Assembly: GCA_020217115.1 (NCBI GenBank) | Contig: JAIWOA010000114.1 | Span: forward strand, 1 to 10,191 | DNA: 10,191 nucleotides | Direction of reading: 5' to 3' | Origin: Calditerrivibrio sp. | Lineage (GTDB): Bacteria > Chrysiogenota > Deferribacteres > Deferribacterales > Calditerrivibrionaceae | Shown here: in pieces, positions 1 to 6,355 of the stretch | Layout of the letters: every line of letters starts with the position of its first letter | Numbering within the stretch: the stretch's first letter is position 1 | Program-made: the position numbers and the translations under genes | Notes under the pieces: generated by a model | Told to the model about the DNA's origin: nothing | Databases searched by the model: none | Seen by the model: only the letters and a program-made list of their open reading frames with translations

Positions 1-135
1 CACGGTAACTTTGTTTTGCAAAAATATCTCAATGAAGATGTAGTATTTTACAATCCATCAAACTATGGATTTGAAAAAAAGATATTGGATAGGTTGACAG
101 AGTTATGGGGAAAGAGAAAAATATATGGAAACTAA
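1..135 (+). CDS. 3' end of an unidentified gene (partial, 44 codons visible)
   Basis: Reading frame 1 is open from the left edge to a TAA at 133-135. The visible tail is 44 residues long, rich in aromatic and charged residues, and ends in a basic stretch (GKRKIYGN). It has no cysteines and no obvious membrane segment. I do not recognise the family from this fragment, so I give no function. It overlaps the start of the next gene by 11 nt (125-135), which suggests translational coupling and membership of the same operon. Base composition is like that of its neighbours. Confidence is for its being a real coding tail, not for any product. Confidence 0.6.
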   Translation, partial: HGNFVLQKYLNEDVVFYNPSNYGFEKKILDRLTELWGKRKIYGN

Positions 136-664
136 AATAGAGATAAGGAAAAGGATGATTGAAGCAAGAAATTCTCTAAAGGATATTGAGGTGGAAACTA
201 AAAGTATGGAGGTTAGAAAGAAGTTTCTGGATAATTTTTCCCATGAAAAAAGGTTTCTTTTTTATTATGATGTTAATAAAGAAGTTAGAACAAAATCACT
301 CATTGATTATCTTCATAGTCATGGTAAGGATATATTTTTGCCCAAATTTGATGGGGAAAAATTTGTTGGTTGTTTCTATGAAGGTGTTGAAAGGTTGTTG
401 AGAGGTTTGTATGGGATTATGGAACCATTGAGTGATGTTACTTCGAGTGATTATGATGTTATTGTGATGCCTGGTGTTGCATTTGGTGAAGATTTCAATA
501 GGGTAGGTATGGGTAAAGGTTTTTACGACGAGATGTTAAAAAGGATAAGAGGTTATAGGGTAGGTTTCGCTTACCAATTTCAGATGTTTGATACGTTGCC
601 ATCAGATGAATGGGATGAAAAAGTTGATATGATCATTACGGAAGAGAAAATATATAGGAGGTAG
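125..664 (+). CDS. ygfA: 5-formyltetrahydrofolate cyclo-ligase (MTHFS family)
   Basis: A cytoplasmic folate enzyme that uses ATP to convert 5-formyl-THF (folinate) to 5,10-methenyl-THF, returning a stored or inhibitory folate to one-carbon metabolism. At 179 aa it has the normal family length. The diagnostic signature sits near residues 115-140: a [20 protein letters not shown] stretch matching the family pattern PG-AFD-xG-RxGxGxGYYD, which forms the nucleotide and folate binding loop. The C-terminal part ([19 protein letters not shown], then IITE) matches the usual AFxxQ...LPxxxxDxxVDxIxTE block. The N-terminus has the expected basic helix (IRKRM). The ATG at 125 lies inside the upstream gene, with an AAGAG-type ribosome site about 8 nt before it. 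The gene ends in AGG AGG TAG, and the two arginine codons are also the ribosome binding site of rny. Confidence 0.93.
   Translation: METKIEIRKRMIEARNSLKDIEVETKSMEVRKKFLDNFSHEKRFLFYYDVNKEVRTKSLIDYLHSHGKDIFLPKFDGEKFVGCFYEGVERLLRGLYGIMEPLSDVTSSDYDVIVMPGVAFGEDFNRVGMGKGFYDEMLKRIRGYRVGFAYQFQMFDTLPSDEWDEKVDMIITEEKIYRR
656..661 (+). promoter_or_regulatory. Shine-Dalgarno site of rny embedded in the preceding coding region
   Basis: A perfect AGGAGG lies 5 nt before the rny ATG at 667. The same six bases encode the last two arginines of the folate enzyme, so ribosomes finishing that gene pass directly over the rny initiation site. This is the strongest ribosome binding site in the window and fits tight coupling and high expression of RNase Y. 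Confidence 0.8.
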
Positions 665-666
665 TA

Positions 667-2229
667 ATGACGGTTATATACATAGTAGTAGGTTTAGTAT
701 TAGGATTGGCAGGTGGATATTTTGTTGGTGTACAGATTCAAAGGAAAAAATTTGCCGAAGAGAATGCAAAATTGAATCGTTCTGCAGATGAAATTATTCA
801 GAGGTCCAAGAGGGAAGCTGATGAGATTGTAAAGGATGCAAAAATTGAAGCTAAGGATATAATTTTTAAGGCTAAGCAGGAAGCAGAAAAGGAGATGAAG
901 GAAAGAAGAAAAGAGCTTCAGCTTGTTGAAAAAAGGCTTTTGACAAAAGAGGAATCAATAGACAAAAAGGTTGAGCTTATAGAAAAGAAAGAGGAGCTTA
1001 TAAGTAAAAAAGAGCAGGAGTTTGATAGAAAGCTTCATGAAGCTGAAGCTCAAAAACTTGAAGCTGAAAACCTAAAGATCAAAATACTTGCTGAGATAGA
1101 GAAGGTAGCAAGTATGACAAAGGAGGAGGCAAAGAATTATCTCATATCTATGATGGAGGCAGAAGCCAAGCAGGATGCGGCAAGGATCGTAAGAGAGATT
1201 GAAGAGGAAGCAAAAAGGGAAGCTGAAAAAAAAGGGAAAGAGATTGTTGCTACAGCTATACAGAGGTGTGCACCAGAATATGTTGGTGAGATAGCTGTTT
1301 CAATAGTAAACCTTCCAAGTGATGAGATGAAGGGTAGGATTATTGGTAGAGAAGGTAGAAATATAAGAACTTTTGAAAGTATTACAGGGGTTGATATAAT
1401 AGTTGACGATACACCTGAAGCTGTCATTCTTTCTTCCTATGATCCATATAGAAGAGAAATTGCAAAAATGACACTTGAAAAGCTCATTTCAGACGGAAGA
1501 ATTCACCCCACAAGAATAGAGGAAATTTATCAGAAAAGCAAAGAAGAGTTGGACAAACATATATTAGAAGTTGGCGAGGAGGCTGCTTTTCGTCTTGGTT
1601 TGCATAATATTCACAATGAGATATTGAAATTAATTGGTAGATTAAAATACAGAACAAGTTATGGACAGAATGTGTTATCCCATTCCATTGAGGTTGCAAA
1701 GATAGCAGGTATAATGGCTGCAGAACTGGGACTTAACGAAAAAATGGCAAAACGTATGGGGCTTTTGCACGATATAGGTAAGGCTGTGGATTATGACAGT
1801 GAAGGATCACATACAACCATAGGTGTTGAAATTGCAAAAAAATACAATGAAGATCCGAGAATAATAAATGCTATTTTATCTCACCACGGTGAAGAAGAGT
1901 TTAAATATGTGGAGTCTGTTCTGATTCAGGCTGCTGATGCCATATCTGCTTCAAGACCTGGTGCAAGAAGAGAGGTTCTGGAGGCTTATATCAAACGATT
2001 GGAAAAATTAGAGGAGATATCACAAAGTTTTGAAGGTGTGAATAAAACATATGCAATACAGGCAGGTAGGGAGGTGCGTATCATTGTTGAACCAGATATT
2101 GTCAATGATGATAATATGTATACCCTTGCAAAGGATATTGCTAAAAAGATTGAAGATGAGTTAACATATCCAGGACAGATAAAAGTTTCTGTCATAAGAG
2201 AGTCAAGATCCGTTGAATATGCAAGATAA
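667..2229 (+). CDS. rny: Ribonuclease Y (membrane-anchored endoribonuclease)
   Basis: RNase Y is an endoribonuclease that initiates mRNA decay and processing at the inner face of the membrane. The 520-aa length is typical of the family. An N-terminal transmembrane anchor spans residues 3-21 ([16 protein letters not shown]). A long charged coiled coil, rich in Glu, Lys and Ala, runs from about 25 to 190. A KH RNA-binding domain carries the [12 protein letters not shown] loop at 223-234. An HD domain follows, with candidate metal ligands H339, the H368-D369 pair in LLHDIGK, H406/H407 and D424. The C-terminal domain ends in [12 protein letters not shown]. All key elements are intact. It follows the folate gene by 2 nt and precedes ymdB by 10 nt. 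YmdB binds RNase Y in B. subtilis, so the pairing is functionally meaningful. Confidence 0.97.
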   Translation: MTVIYIVVGLVLGLAGGYFVGVQIQRKKFAEENAKLNRSADEIIQRSKREADEIVKDAKIEAKDIIFKAKQEAEKEMKERRKELQLVEKRLLTKEESIDKKVELIEKKEELISKKEQEFDRKLHEAEAQKLEAENLKIKILAEIEKVASMTKEEAKNYLISMMEAEAKQDAARIVREIEEEAKREAEKKGKEIVATAIQRCAPEYVGEIAVSIVNLPSDEMKGRIIGREGRNIRTFESITGVDIIVDDTPEAVILSSYDPYRREIAKMTLEKLISDGRIHPTRIEEIYQKSKEELDKHILEVGEEAAFRLGLHNIHNEILKLIGRLKYRTSYGQNVLSHSIEVAKIAGIMAAELGLNEKMAKRMGLLHDIGKAVDYDSEGSHTTIGVEIAKKYNEDPRIINAILSHHGEEEFKYVESVLIQAADAISASRPGARREVLEAYIKRLEKLEEISQSFEGVNKTYAIQAGREVRIIVEPDIVNDDNMYTLAKDIAKKIEDELTYPGQIKVSVIRESRSVEYAR

Positions 2230-2239
2230 AATGTGAACA

Positions 2240-3049
2240 ATGTACATAAATATTCTTTTCTTAGGTGATATTATTGGTAGGTATGGCAGACACTTGCTCA
2301 GGGATAACCTGGGCAGGCTTAGGTCTGAGTATTTGCCAGATCTAATTATAGCCAACGGAGAGAATGCTTCTTCAGGTTTTGGAATTACAAAAAAAAGTTA
2401 TGATGAGCTTATCAGCTTTGGTATTGATGTCATTACCACGGGGAATCATATCTGGGATAGAAGGGAACTTGAAAAAGATATAGATAAATGTCCTAATCTT
2501 TTAAGACCTTATAATTTTCCAAAAAATCAGCCGGGTATTGGTTATCTCACATTGTACGTTAAGGGAGTAAAAATCTCTATTTTGAATTTGATAGGTAGAG
2601 TCTTTATGGGTGGGAGCATCGATTGCCCTTTTAATGCCTTTGATGATTTTATTTCTACTATTGGTATGGATGGAATTTCAATCATTGATTTCCATGGTGA
2701 GGCTACGAGTGAGAAGGCTGCTTTTGGGATGTATGTTGATGGATATGTAGGTGCCGTTTTAGGTACTCATACCCATGTTCAGACAAATGATGATAGAATA
2801 TTGCCAAAGGGATCTTTTTATATTACTGATGTAGGTATGTGTGGTGCCCTTGATTCTGTTATAGGTATGAAATCAGAAAAGGCTATTAGAAAATTTATAA
2901 CAGGGATGCCAGAAAAACATGAAGTGGAGATGAAGGGTAGAGGGGTTTTTAGTGGAGTTTTTTTACAATTTGATGTAGAAAAAAGAAAAGTAGCATATTT
3001 TAATAAAATATACAATCTTTTTGGAGACTGTGATGGATATAAAGGCTGA
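2240..3049 (+). CDS. ymdB: YmdB-family metallophosphoesterase (2',3'-cyclic nucleotide phosphodiesterase)
   Basis: A calcineurin-like binuclear-metal phosphoesterase of 269 aa; family members are about 260-270 aa. In order I see [11 protein letters not shown] (D10 as first metal ligand), [10 protein letters not shown] (N39, E41, N42), TTGNHIWD (N69, H70), FHGEATSEK (H152, E154) and [10 protein letters not shown] (H177, H179), the full YmdB/TIGR00282 motif set. In Bacillus the homologue hydrolyses 2',3'-cAMP and affects biofilm and motility choice through RNase Y. Whether it does so here is inference. The ATG at 2240 has no convincing Shine-Dalgarno; since rny ends only 10 nt upstream, coupled translation or reinitiation is likely. 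Its 3' end overlaps nadA by 17 nt. Confidence 0.93.
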   Translation: MYINILFLGDIIGRYGRHLLRDNLGRLRSEYLPDLIIANGENASSGFGITKKSYDELISFGIDVITTGNHIWDRRELEKDIDKCPNLLRPYNFPKNQPGIGYLTLYVKGVKISILNLIGRVFMGGSIDCPFNAFDDFISTIGMDGISIIDFHGEATSEKAAFGMYVDGYVGAVLGTHTHVQTNDDRILPKGSFYITDVGMCGALDSVIGMKSEKAIRKFITGMPEKHEVEMKGRGVFSGVFLQFDVEKRKVAYFNKIYNLFGDCDGYKG

Positions 3050-3941
3050 AATAAAGAGACTTGCAAAGGAAAGGGATGCAGTGATTCTTGCCCATAACTA
3101 TCAGATAGATGATATTCAGGAGATTGCTGATTTTACAGGAGATTCTTTGGCTTTAAGTATAGAAGCTTCTAAAGTTTCAAACAAAACTATAGTATTTTGT
3201 GGTGTACATTTTATGGCTGAAACGGCTTATATATTATCTCCTGATAAAACAGTTCTTCTACCGGAAAAAGATGCTGGATGTCCTATGGCTGATATGGTTA
3301 CGGCAGAAGGGCTGCGCAAAATGAAGGATAAATTTCCAGGTGTGCCAGTCGTATGTTATGTCAATTCTTCGGCTGCTGTGAAGGCTGAAGCTGATATATG
3401 TTGTACGTCGGCAAATGCGGTTAACATAGTAAAATCTATAGATTCTGATAAGATTATTTTTGCTCCCGATATGAACTTAGGTCATTTTGTATCCCGTTTT
3501 GTAGATAAAGAGGTTATTTTATGGGAGGGTTTTTGCCCAACCCACCGAAGACTTACTTCTAAAGAAGTTCTGGAATTAAAGGGGAAATACCCAGATGCAG
3601 TCTTCATAGCTCATCCTGAATGTAACCCGGATGTTGTAGATTTAGCTGACCATGTATGTTCTACCTCTGGATTTTATACCTTTGTAAAACAATCTGATAA
3701 AAAAAGATTTATAATAGGAACTGAAAAAGGTGTACTTTATAAGCTTAAAAAAGAAAATCCTGACAAAGAATTCATTATTGCATATGATACCTTTCAATGT
3801 AAAAATATGAAAAAGATAACATTGAAGAGTTTGTATGAATCTTTGAGGGATATGAAATATATCATTAAAATTGATGAAGATGAAAGATTGAAAGCTTATG
3901 ATTCAATTAAAAAGATGCTGGAAGTTCCGAGAAATTACTAA
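3033..3941 (+). CDS. nadA: Quinolinate synthase A (4Fe-4S)
   Basis: NadA condenses iminoaspartate with dihydroxyacetone phosphate to give quinolinate in de novo NAD synthesis. With the start at ATG 3033 the protein is 302 aa, the short three-domain form. HNYQ lies at 21-24. The three expected cluster cysteines are C83 (AGCPMADM), C168 (EGFCPTHRR) and C256 (FQCKNMK), with spacing nearly the same as I recall for Thermotoga maritima NadA. HPEC (H194-E196) and TSANAV (125-130) are also conserved. The frame is open further upstream to a TTG at 3021, but GGAG at 3023-3026 sits 6 nt before ATG 3033, so the TTG region is more likely the ribosome site than coding. No nadB or nadC is visible here, so the iminoaspartate source is encoded elsewhere. 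Confidence 0.95.
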   Translation: MDIKAEIKRLAKERDAVILAHNYQIDDIQEIADFTGDSLALSIEASKVSNKTIVFCGVHFMAETAYILSPDKTVLLPEKDAGCPMADMVTAEGLRKMKDKFPGVPVVCYVNSSAAVKAEADICCTSANAVNIVKSIDSDKIIFAPDMNLGHFVSRFVDKEVILWEGFCPTHRRLTSKEVLELKGKYPDAVFIAHPECNPDVVDLADHVCSTSGFYTFVKQSDKKRFIIGTEKGVLYKLKKENPDKEFIIAYDTFQCKNMKKITLKSLYESLRDMKYIIKIDEDERLKAYDSIKKMLEVPRNY

Positions 3942-3957
3942 AATAAAGGGGTGAAAT

Positions 3958-4368
3958 ATGAAGTTTAGTGATGATTACCTTAGAAATATGCTCCTCAATG
4001 CAAAAAATATAGTTATAGTGGGTGCATCAAAGAATCCAGAAAGGGCAAGCAATGGAATAATGAAATTTTTAATGGGTAAAGGGTATAATTGTTACCCTGT
4101 AAATCCTGCAGAAGAAGAGGTTTTGGGGGTTAAGTGTTATAAAACGATTTCCGATGTTCCTGTTCAGGCAGATATCGTTGACGTTTTTAGAAAAAGCGAT
4201 GCGGCTCCAGAGATTGTAAGGGAGTCTATTGCATGTAAAGCAAAATTTTTATGGTTACAGGAAGGTGTGGAATCTGAGGAAGCTGAGAGGATTGCCAACG
4301 AAAATAATATCCCAATAATAATGGACAAGTGTATATTTAAGGAGTTTTTAAGGTTAAAGTTAGTTTAA
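3958..4368 (+). CDS. CoA-binding Rossmann-fold protein (YccU-like)
   Basis: A small soluble protein of 136 aa made of a single CoA-binding domain, as in the N-terminal domain of succinyl-CoA synthetase alpha. Visible motifs are the dinucleotide-type loop IVGASKNPERAS (20-31), YPVNP (46-50), the VDVFR strand (74-78), LQEGV (100-104) and MDKC (122-125). All are hallmarks of the stand-alone YccU/CoA_binding_2 group, whose ligand has been shown as CoA in some members but whose cellular role is unknown. A clear AGGGGTGA ribosome site lies 4 nt before the ATG. It follows nadA by 16 nt and is probably the last gene of the upstream unit, since an AT-rich gap follows. The link to NAD synthesis is only by position. 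Confidence 0.88.
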   Translation: MKFSDDYLRNMLLNAKNIVIVGASKNPERASNGIMKFLMGKGYNCYPVNPAEEEVLGVKCYKTISDVPVQADIVDVFRKSDAAPEIVRESIACKAKFLWLQEGVESEEAERIANENNIPIIMDKCIFKEFLRLKLV

Positions 4369-4590
4369 AAATATTATACTAACATATTATACAGTACAAC
4401 AAATTAATTCATAATTTATATTATTTACAGGATTGATCTTATATTTTTTTGAATCTATTTTAATAATTTTTTGTTATATAGGGTAAATCTCTATTTTATT
4501 TATAAGTCTATCAATCAGTTAAAGTTGTCCTCCTCTTTGTTTTTTTATAAATACTATAATAAATTTGTGTTTAAAAATTTTATCATTTCT
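4369..4590. other. AT-rich non-coding gap between two transcription units
   Basis: About 220 bp of strongly AT-rich sequence with no plausible gene on either strand. It contains a 9-bp direct repeat ATATTATAC (4371-4379 and 4384-4392), several T-runs (4443-4450, 4467-4472, 4540-4546), a weak hairpin (4478-4494), a pyrimidine tract GTCCTCCTCTTTG (4527-4539) and an isolated perfect TATAAT (4555-4560) without a matching -35. I read it as the 3' region of the nadA/CoA-binding unit plus upstream promoter DNA of the mraZ cluster. Confidence 0.6.
4478..4501 (+). terminator. Weak candidate intrinsic terminator
   Basis: ATAGGG (4478-4483) can pair with CTCTAT (4489-4494) through six base pairs, one of them G-U, around a TAAAT loop. 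A T-rich tail follows (TTTTATTT from 4494). The stem is short and has only three G-C or G-U pairs near the loop, so it is at best a weak terminator. I give it because the upstream unit must end somewhere in this gap and I see no stronger hairpin. Confidence 0.22.
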
Positions 4591-4650
4591 ATTGACATAA
4601 TATGGGTTTAGTGTGTATAATTTGCTATGAAATGTCATAAAATGGTATAA
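4591..4650 (+). repeat. Six degenerate 10-bp direct repeats over the mraZ promoter (candidate MraZ operator)
   Basis: Cut into decamers from 4591, the sequence repeats with approximate consensus WWTGNYATAA. TG falls at positions 3-4 of units 1, 2, 4, 5 and 6 (4593, 4603, 4623, 4633, 4643). ATAA falls at positions 7-10 of units 1, 3, 5 and 6 (4597, 4617, 4637, 4647), with ATGA in unit 4. The last two units, AATGTCATAA and AATGGTATAA, are the best pair. MraZ is known to bind short direct repeats spaced 10 bp apart at its own promoter in E. coli (TGGG-type boxes) and in mollicutes, so this is a plausible autoregulatory operator. The arrays include the -35, the -10 and the start region. Low-complexity AT-rich sequence could mimic part of it. 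Confidence 0.55.
4592..4621 (+). promoter_or_regulatory. Housekeeping sigma-70 promoter of the mraZ/dcw cluster
   Basis: A perfect -35 hexamer TTGACA (4592-4597) is followed by an 18-bp spacer and a perfect -10 hexamer TATAAT (4616-4621). Transcription should begin around 4627-4630. This leaves a leader of about 25 nt to ATG 4654, or about 40 nt to the alternative TTG 4669. It is the only two-hexamer consensus promoter I found in the large intergenic gap, and it is positioned to drive mraZ-rsmH-ftsL-ftsI-murE-murF. A full consensus predicts strong basal activity, which fits a promoter held in check by a repressor. Confidence 0.82.
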
Positions 4651-4653
4651 ACG

Positions 4654-5121
4654 ATGGGTGCCCAATTTTTGAGTTTTAAAGGTAAGAGTTACCACGTTAT
4701 CAATGATGTTGGTCGTGTCAGTATCCCTGCGAAGTTTAGGGATATATTAAAGGCCAAATACAACGATGAGGCACTTATACTTGTTACACTTGGTACTCAT
4801 ATCGTGGCATACCCTATTGCTGAATGGAGTAAATTTGAAGAGATGCTTGAAAAAGAGAGACCAAATGATCCTAAAGTTAATGAGTTTTTAAGATATATGT
4901 ACTCCACTGCTGAAGATTGTTCAATAGACAAGCAGGGTAGAATTCTTATCCCTCCCCACCTAAGGGACAGTGTATCTTTAAAAAGTGATTGTGTCATAAT
5001 AGGTTTGAGGAATAAAATTGAGATTTGGCCCAAAGAAAAGTGGGAGGAAAGATACGAAAAGATCAATGTTGGAGATCTTTTTGATGAACTAAGCTCTAAA
5101 TTCCCAGAAATTAATTTATAG
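4654..5121 (+). CDS. mraZ: MraZ, transcriptional regulator of the dcw cluster
   Basis: A SpoVT/AbrB-like DNA-binding protein that forms ring oligomers and represses its own operon in E. coli. Two tandem swapped-hairpin repeats are visible: NDVGRVSIPAKFRD (17-30) and DKQGRILIPPHLRD (92-105), each with the DxxGRxxIPxxxR core. With ATG 4654 it is 155 aa. That start has no good Shine-Dalgarno and adds five residues before the usual M-x-F-x-G beginning. A TTG at 4669 would start the protein at MSFKGKSYH (150 aa), with GGTG at 4657-4660 as its ribosome site, 8 nt upstream. I keep ATG but regard TTG as nearly as likely. It is the first gene of the cluster and is separated from rsmH by 11 bp. Confidence 0.95.
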   Translation: MGAQFLSFKGKSYHVINDVGRVSIPAKFRDILKAKYNDEALILVTLGTHIVAYPIAEWSKFEEMLEKERPNDPKVNEFLRYMYSTAEDCSIDKQGRILIPPHLRDSVSLKSDCVIIGLRNKIEIWPKEKWEERYEKINVGDLFDELSSKFPEINL

Positions 5122-5132
5122 TTGGTGGTGAT

Positions 5133-6062
5133 ATGAGCCAAAGGGTTGAAGCTGTGCATACTCCGGTGTTGTTAAGGGAATCGATGGAATATCTGAGTAT
5201 TCAGCCTGATGGTATTTATGTGGATTGCACAGGTGGTGGTGGAGGTCATTCTAAGGAGATACTTTCAAGATTAGATAATGGTAAGCTATTTATTTTTGAT
5301 AGGGATGAGGATGCCTGTGAGAGGTTGTACGGTTTATTTGGAACTGATCGTAGAGTTACAATAATAAATGACAATTTTGCTAATATTGAAAAACATAACC
5401 TGCCTCTACTAAATGGTTTGTGTGCAGATTTTGGGATATCAAATTTTCATATAATGGATGTTAAAAGGGGATTTTCCTTCAGGAGTGATGCATATCTCGA
5501 TATGAGAATGGATAAAAAAACTGAATTGACAGCCTACGATGTGGTAAATGATTTTTCACAGGAGACGATTTCAAATATAATAACAAAATATGGTGAAGAT
5601 CCTTTTGCAAAGAAGATAGCATTTAATATAGTAAAACACAGAAATATAAATAAAATAAAAACTACAAAGGAGTTAGCGGATATTATATCTGCTGCTATTC
5701 CCAAAAAATTTCACAAAGTTGGTATACATCCAGCCACAAAAACCTTTCAGGCTATAAGAATATTTGTAAACAAGGAGTTAGAGTCAATTGAGTCACTGTT
5801 AAAATCTATTGAAAATATTATGAATAGATCTGGCAGGGTTGTTTTCATATCTTTTCATTCTCTGGAAGATAGGTTGGTAAAAGATTTTCTTTCATACTAC
5901 AGTAAGCTCTGTGTATGCCCCCCTGGTCATCCTATATGTACATGTGGTAAAAAACAGATATTTAAAATACTTACCAAAAAACCTGTAACTCCTTCAAAGG
6001 ATGAGTTGGTAAGGAATCCATTGAGCAGAAGTGCAAAACTGAGGGCTGGGGAGAGATTATGA
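5133..6062 (+). CDS. rsmH: 16S rRNA (cytosine(1402)-N(4))-methyltransferase RsmH
   Basis: RsmH (MraW) is an S-adenosylmethionine-dependent enzyme that N4-methylates C1402 of 16S rRNA in the ribosomal P site. The 309-aa length is standard. Motifs in order: HTPVLLRESMEYL (9-21), the SAM loop DCTGGGGGHS (31-40), FDRDEDA (55-61), DFGIS (99-103, the family's DLGVSS position), RGFSFR (112-117), DMRMD (123-127), HPATKTFQAIRI (199-210), FHSLEDR (241-247) and the C-terminal NPLSRSAKLRAGER. Four cysteines form a CVC...CTC arrangement at 260-271. GGTGGTGAT just before the ATG serves as ribosome site. The stop overlaps the ftsL start as ATGA (4 nt), indicating coupled translation. Confidence 0.97.
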   Translation: MSQRVEAVHTPVLLRESMEYLSIQPDGIYVDCTGGGGGHSKEILSRLDNGKLFIFDRDEDACERLYGLFGTDRRVTIINDNFANIEKHNLPLLNGLCADFGISNFHIMDVKRGFSFRSDAYLDMRMDKKTELTAYDVVNDFSQETISNIITKYGEDPFAKKIAFNIVKHRNINKIKTTKELADIISAAIPKKFHKVGIHPATKTFQAIRIFVNKELESIESLLKSIENIMNRSGRVVFISFHSLEDRLVKDFLSYYSKLCVCPPGHPICTCGKKQIFKILTKKPVTPSKDELVRNPLSRSAKLRAGERL

Positions 6063-6355
6063 ACCCATTGTCAGTCAGCAGCAGGTTGTCGAATATGACG
6101 CTGGATATGCTTTTTATAATTGAGATGTTATCTATTCTGGTTGTTATATTTTTTATTGTAACAATAAAAATGGAGTGTGTTAAGATAGGTTATGATATAT
6201 ACAGCCTTTCAAAGGAGATTGAGGTAAAAAAACTTCAGCTTCAGGATGTTGCAGAGGCACATGATGAAATAGTCCAGCCTGAGCGACTTTATAAATATGC
6301 TAAAAGTCTGGATTTACATTTCCCTTCCCCTGAGAGAGTGTACCGTGTGGAGTGA
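6059..6355 (+). CDS. ftsL: FtsL-like cell division protein (bitopic, short)
   Basis: A 98-aa bitopic membrane protein: a cytoplasmic N-terminus of about 16 residues, one transmembrane helix at roughly 17-36 (LFIIEMLSILVVIFFIVT), then an external helical segment with heptad-like spacing of hydrophobics (45-75) suited to a coiled coil. The end (ERLYKYAKSLDLHFPSPERV) resembles the usual FtsL tail, in which a short helix is followed by a P-x-x-xxV strand. FtsL joins FtsB and FtsQ to activate FtsW/FtsI at the septum. Sequence conservation in this family is poor, so the call rests on topology, length and position between rsmH and ftsI. It overlaps rsmH by 4 nt and ftsI by 11 nt. Confidence 0.85.
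   Translation: MNPLSVSSRLSNMTLDMLFIIEMLSILVVIFFIVTIKMECVKIGYDIYSLSKEIEVKKLQLQDVAEAHDEIVQPERLYKYAKSLDLHFPSPERVYRVE
6332..6347 (+). promoter_or_regulatory. Ribosome binding site and GTG start deciding the ftsI N-terminus
   Basis: GAGAGAG (6332-6338) lies 6 nt before GTG 6345, inside the end of ftsL. Starting at the in-frame ATG 6297 instead would add 16 residues to a protein whose natural beginning is a short basic cytoplasmic stretch (WSEKNRIR) before the membrane anchor, and that ATG has no ribosome site. There is no in-frame ATG between 6345 and about 6925, well past the membrane anchor. Confidence 0.65.

Noticed and set aside
1137..1427. Open frame of 96 codons on the - strand inside rny
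   Set aside because: A shadow of the rny coiled-coil and KH coding region; no ribosome site or conserved motif seen.
4371..4392. Direct repeat of ATATTATAC, 13 bp apart, just after the CoA-binding gene
   Set aside because: Very low complexity and only two copies; chance is the simpler explanation and no regulator is suggested.
4555..4560. Second perfect TATAAT upstream of the mraZ promoter
   Set aside because: No acceptable -35 lies 16-19 bp upstream and no TG extension precedes it. In such AT-rich DNA one chance match is expected.
4655..4664. Inverted repeat TGGG-TG-CCCA at the mraZ start
   Set aside because: Four-base arms are too short to claim an operator. TGGG resembles the E. coli MraZ box but is out of phase by 2 bp with the decamer series.
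4797..5159. Open frame of 120 codons on the - strand opposite mraZ
   Set aside because: It is antisense to a well-conserved gene, has no recognisable motif and a composition typical of a shadow frame. MraZ on the + strand explains the sequence.
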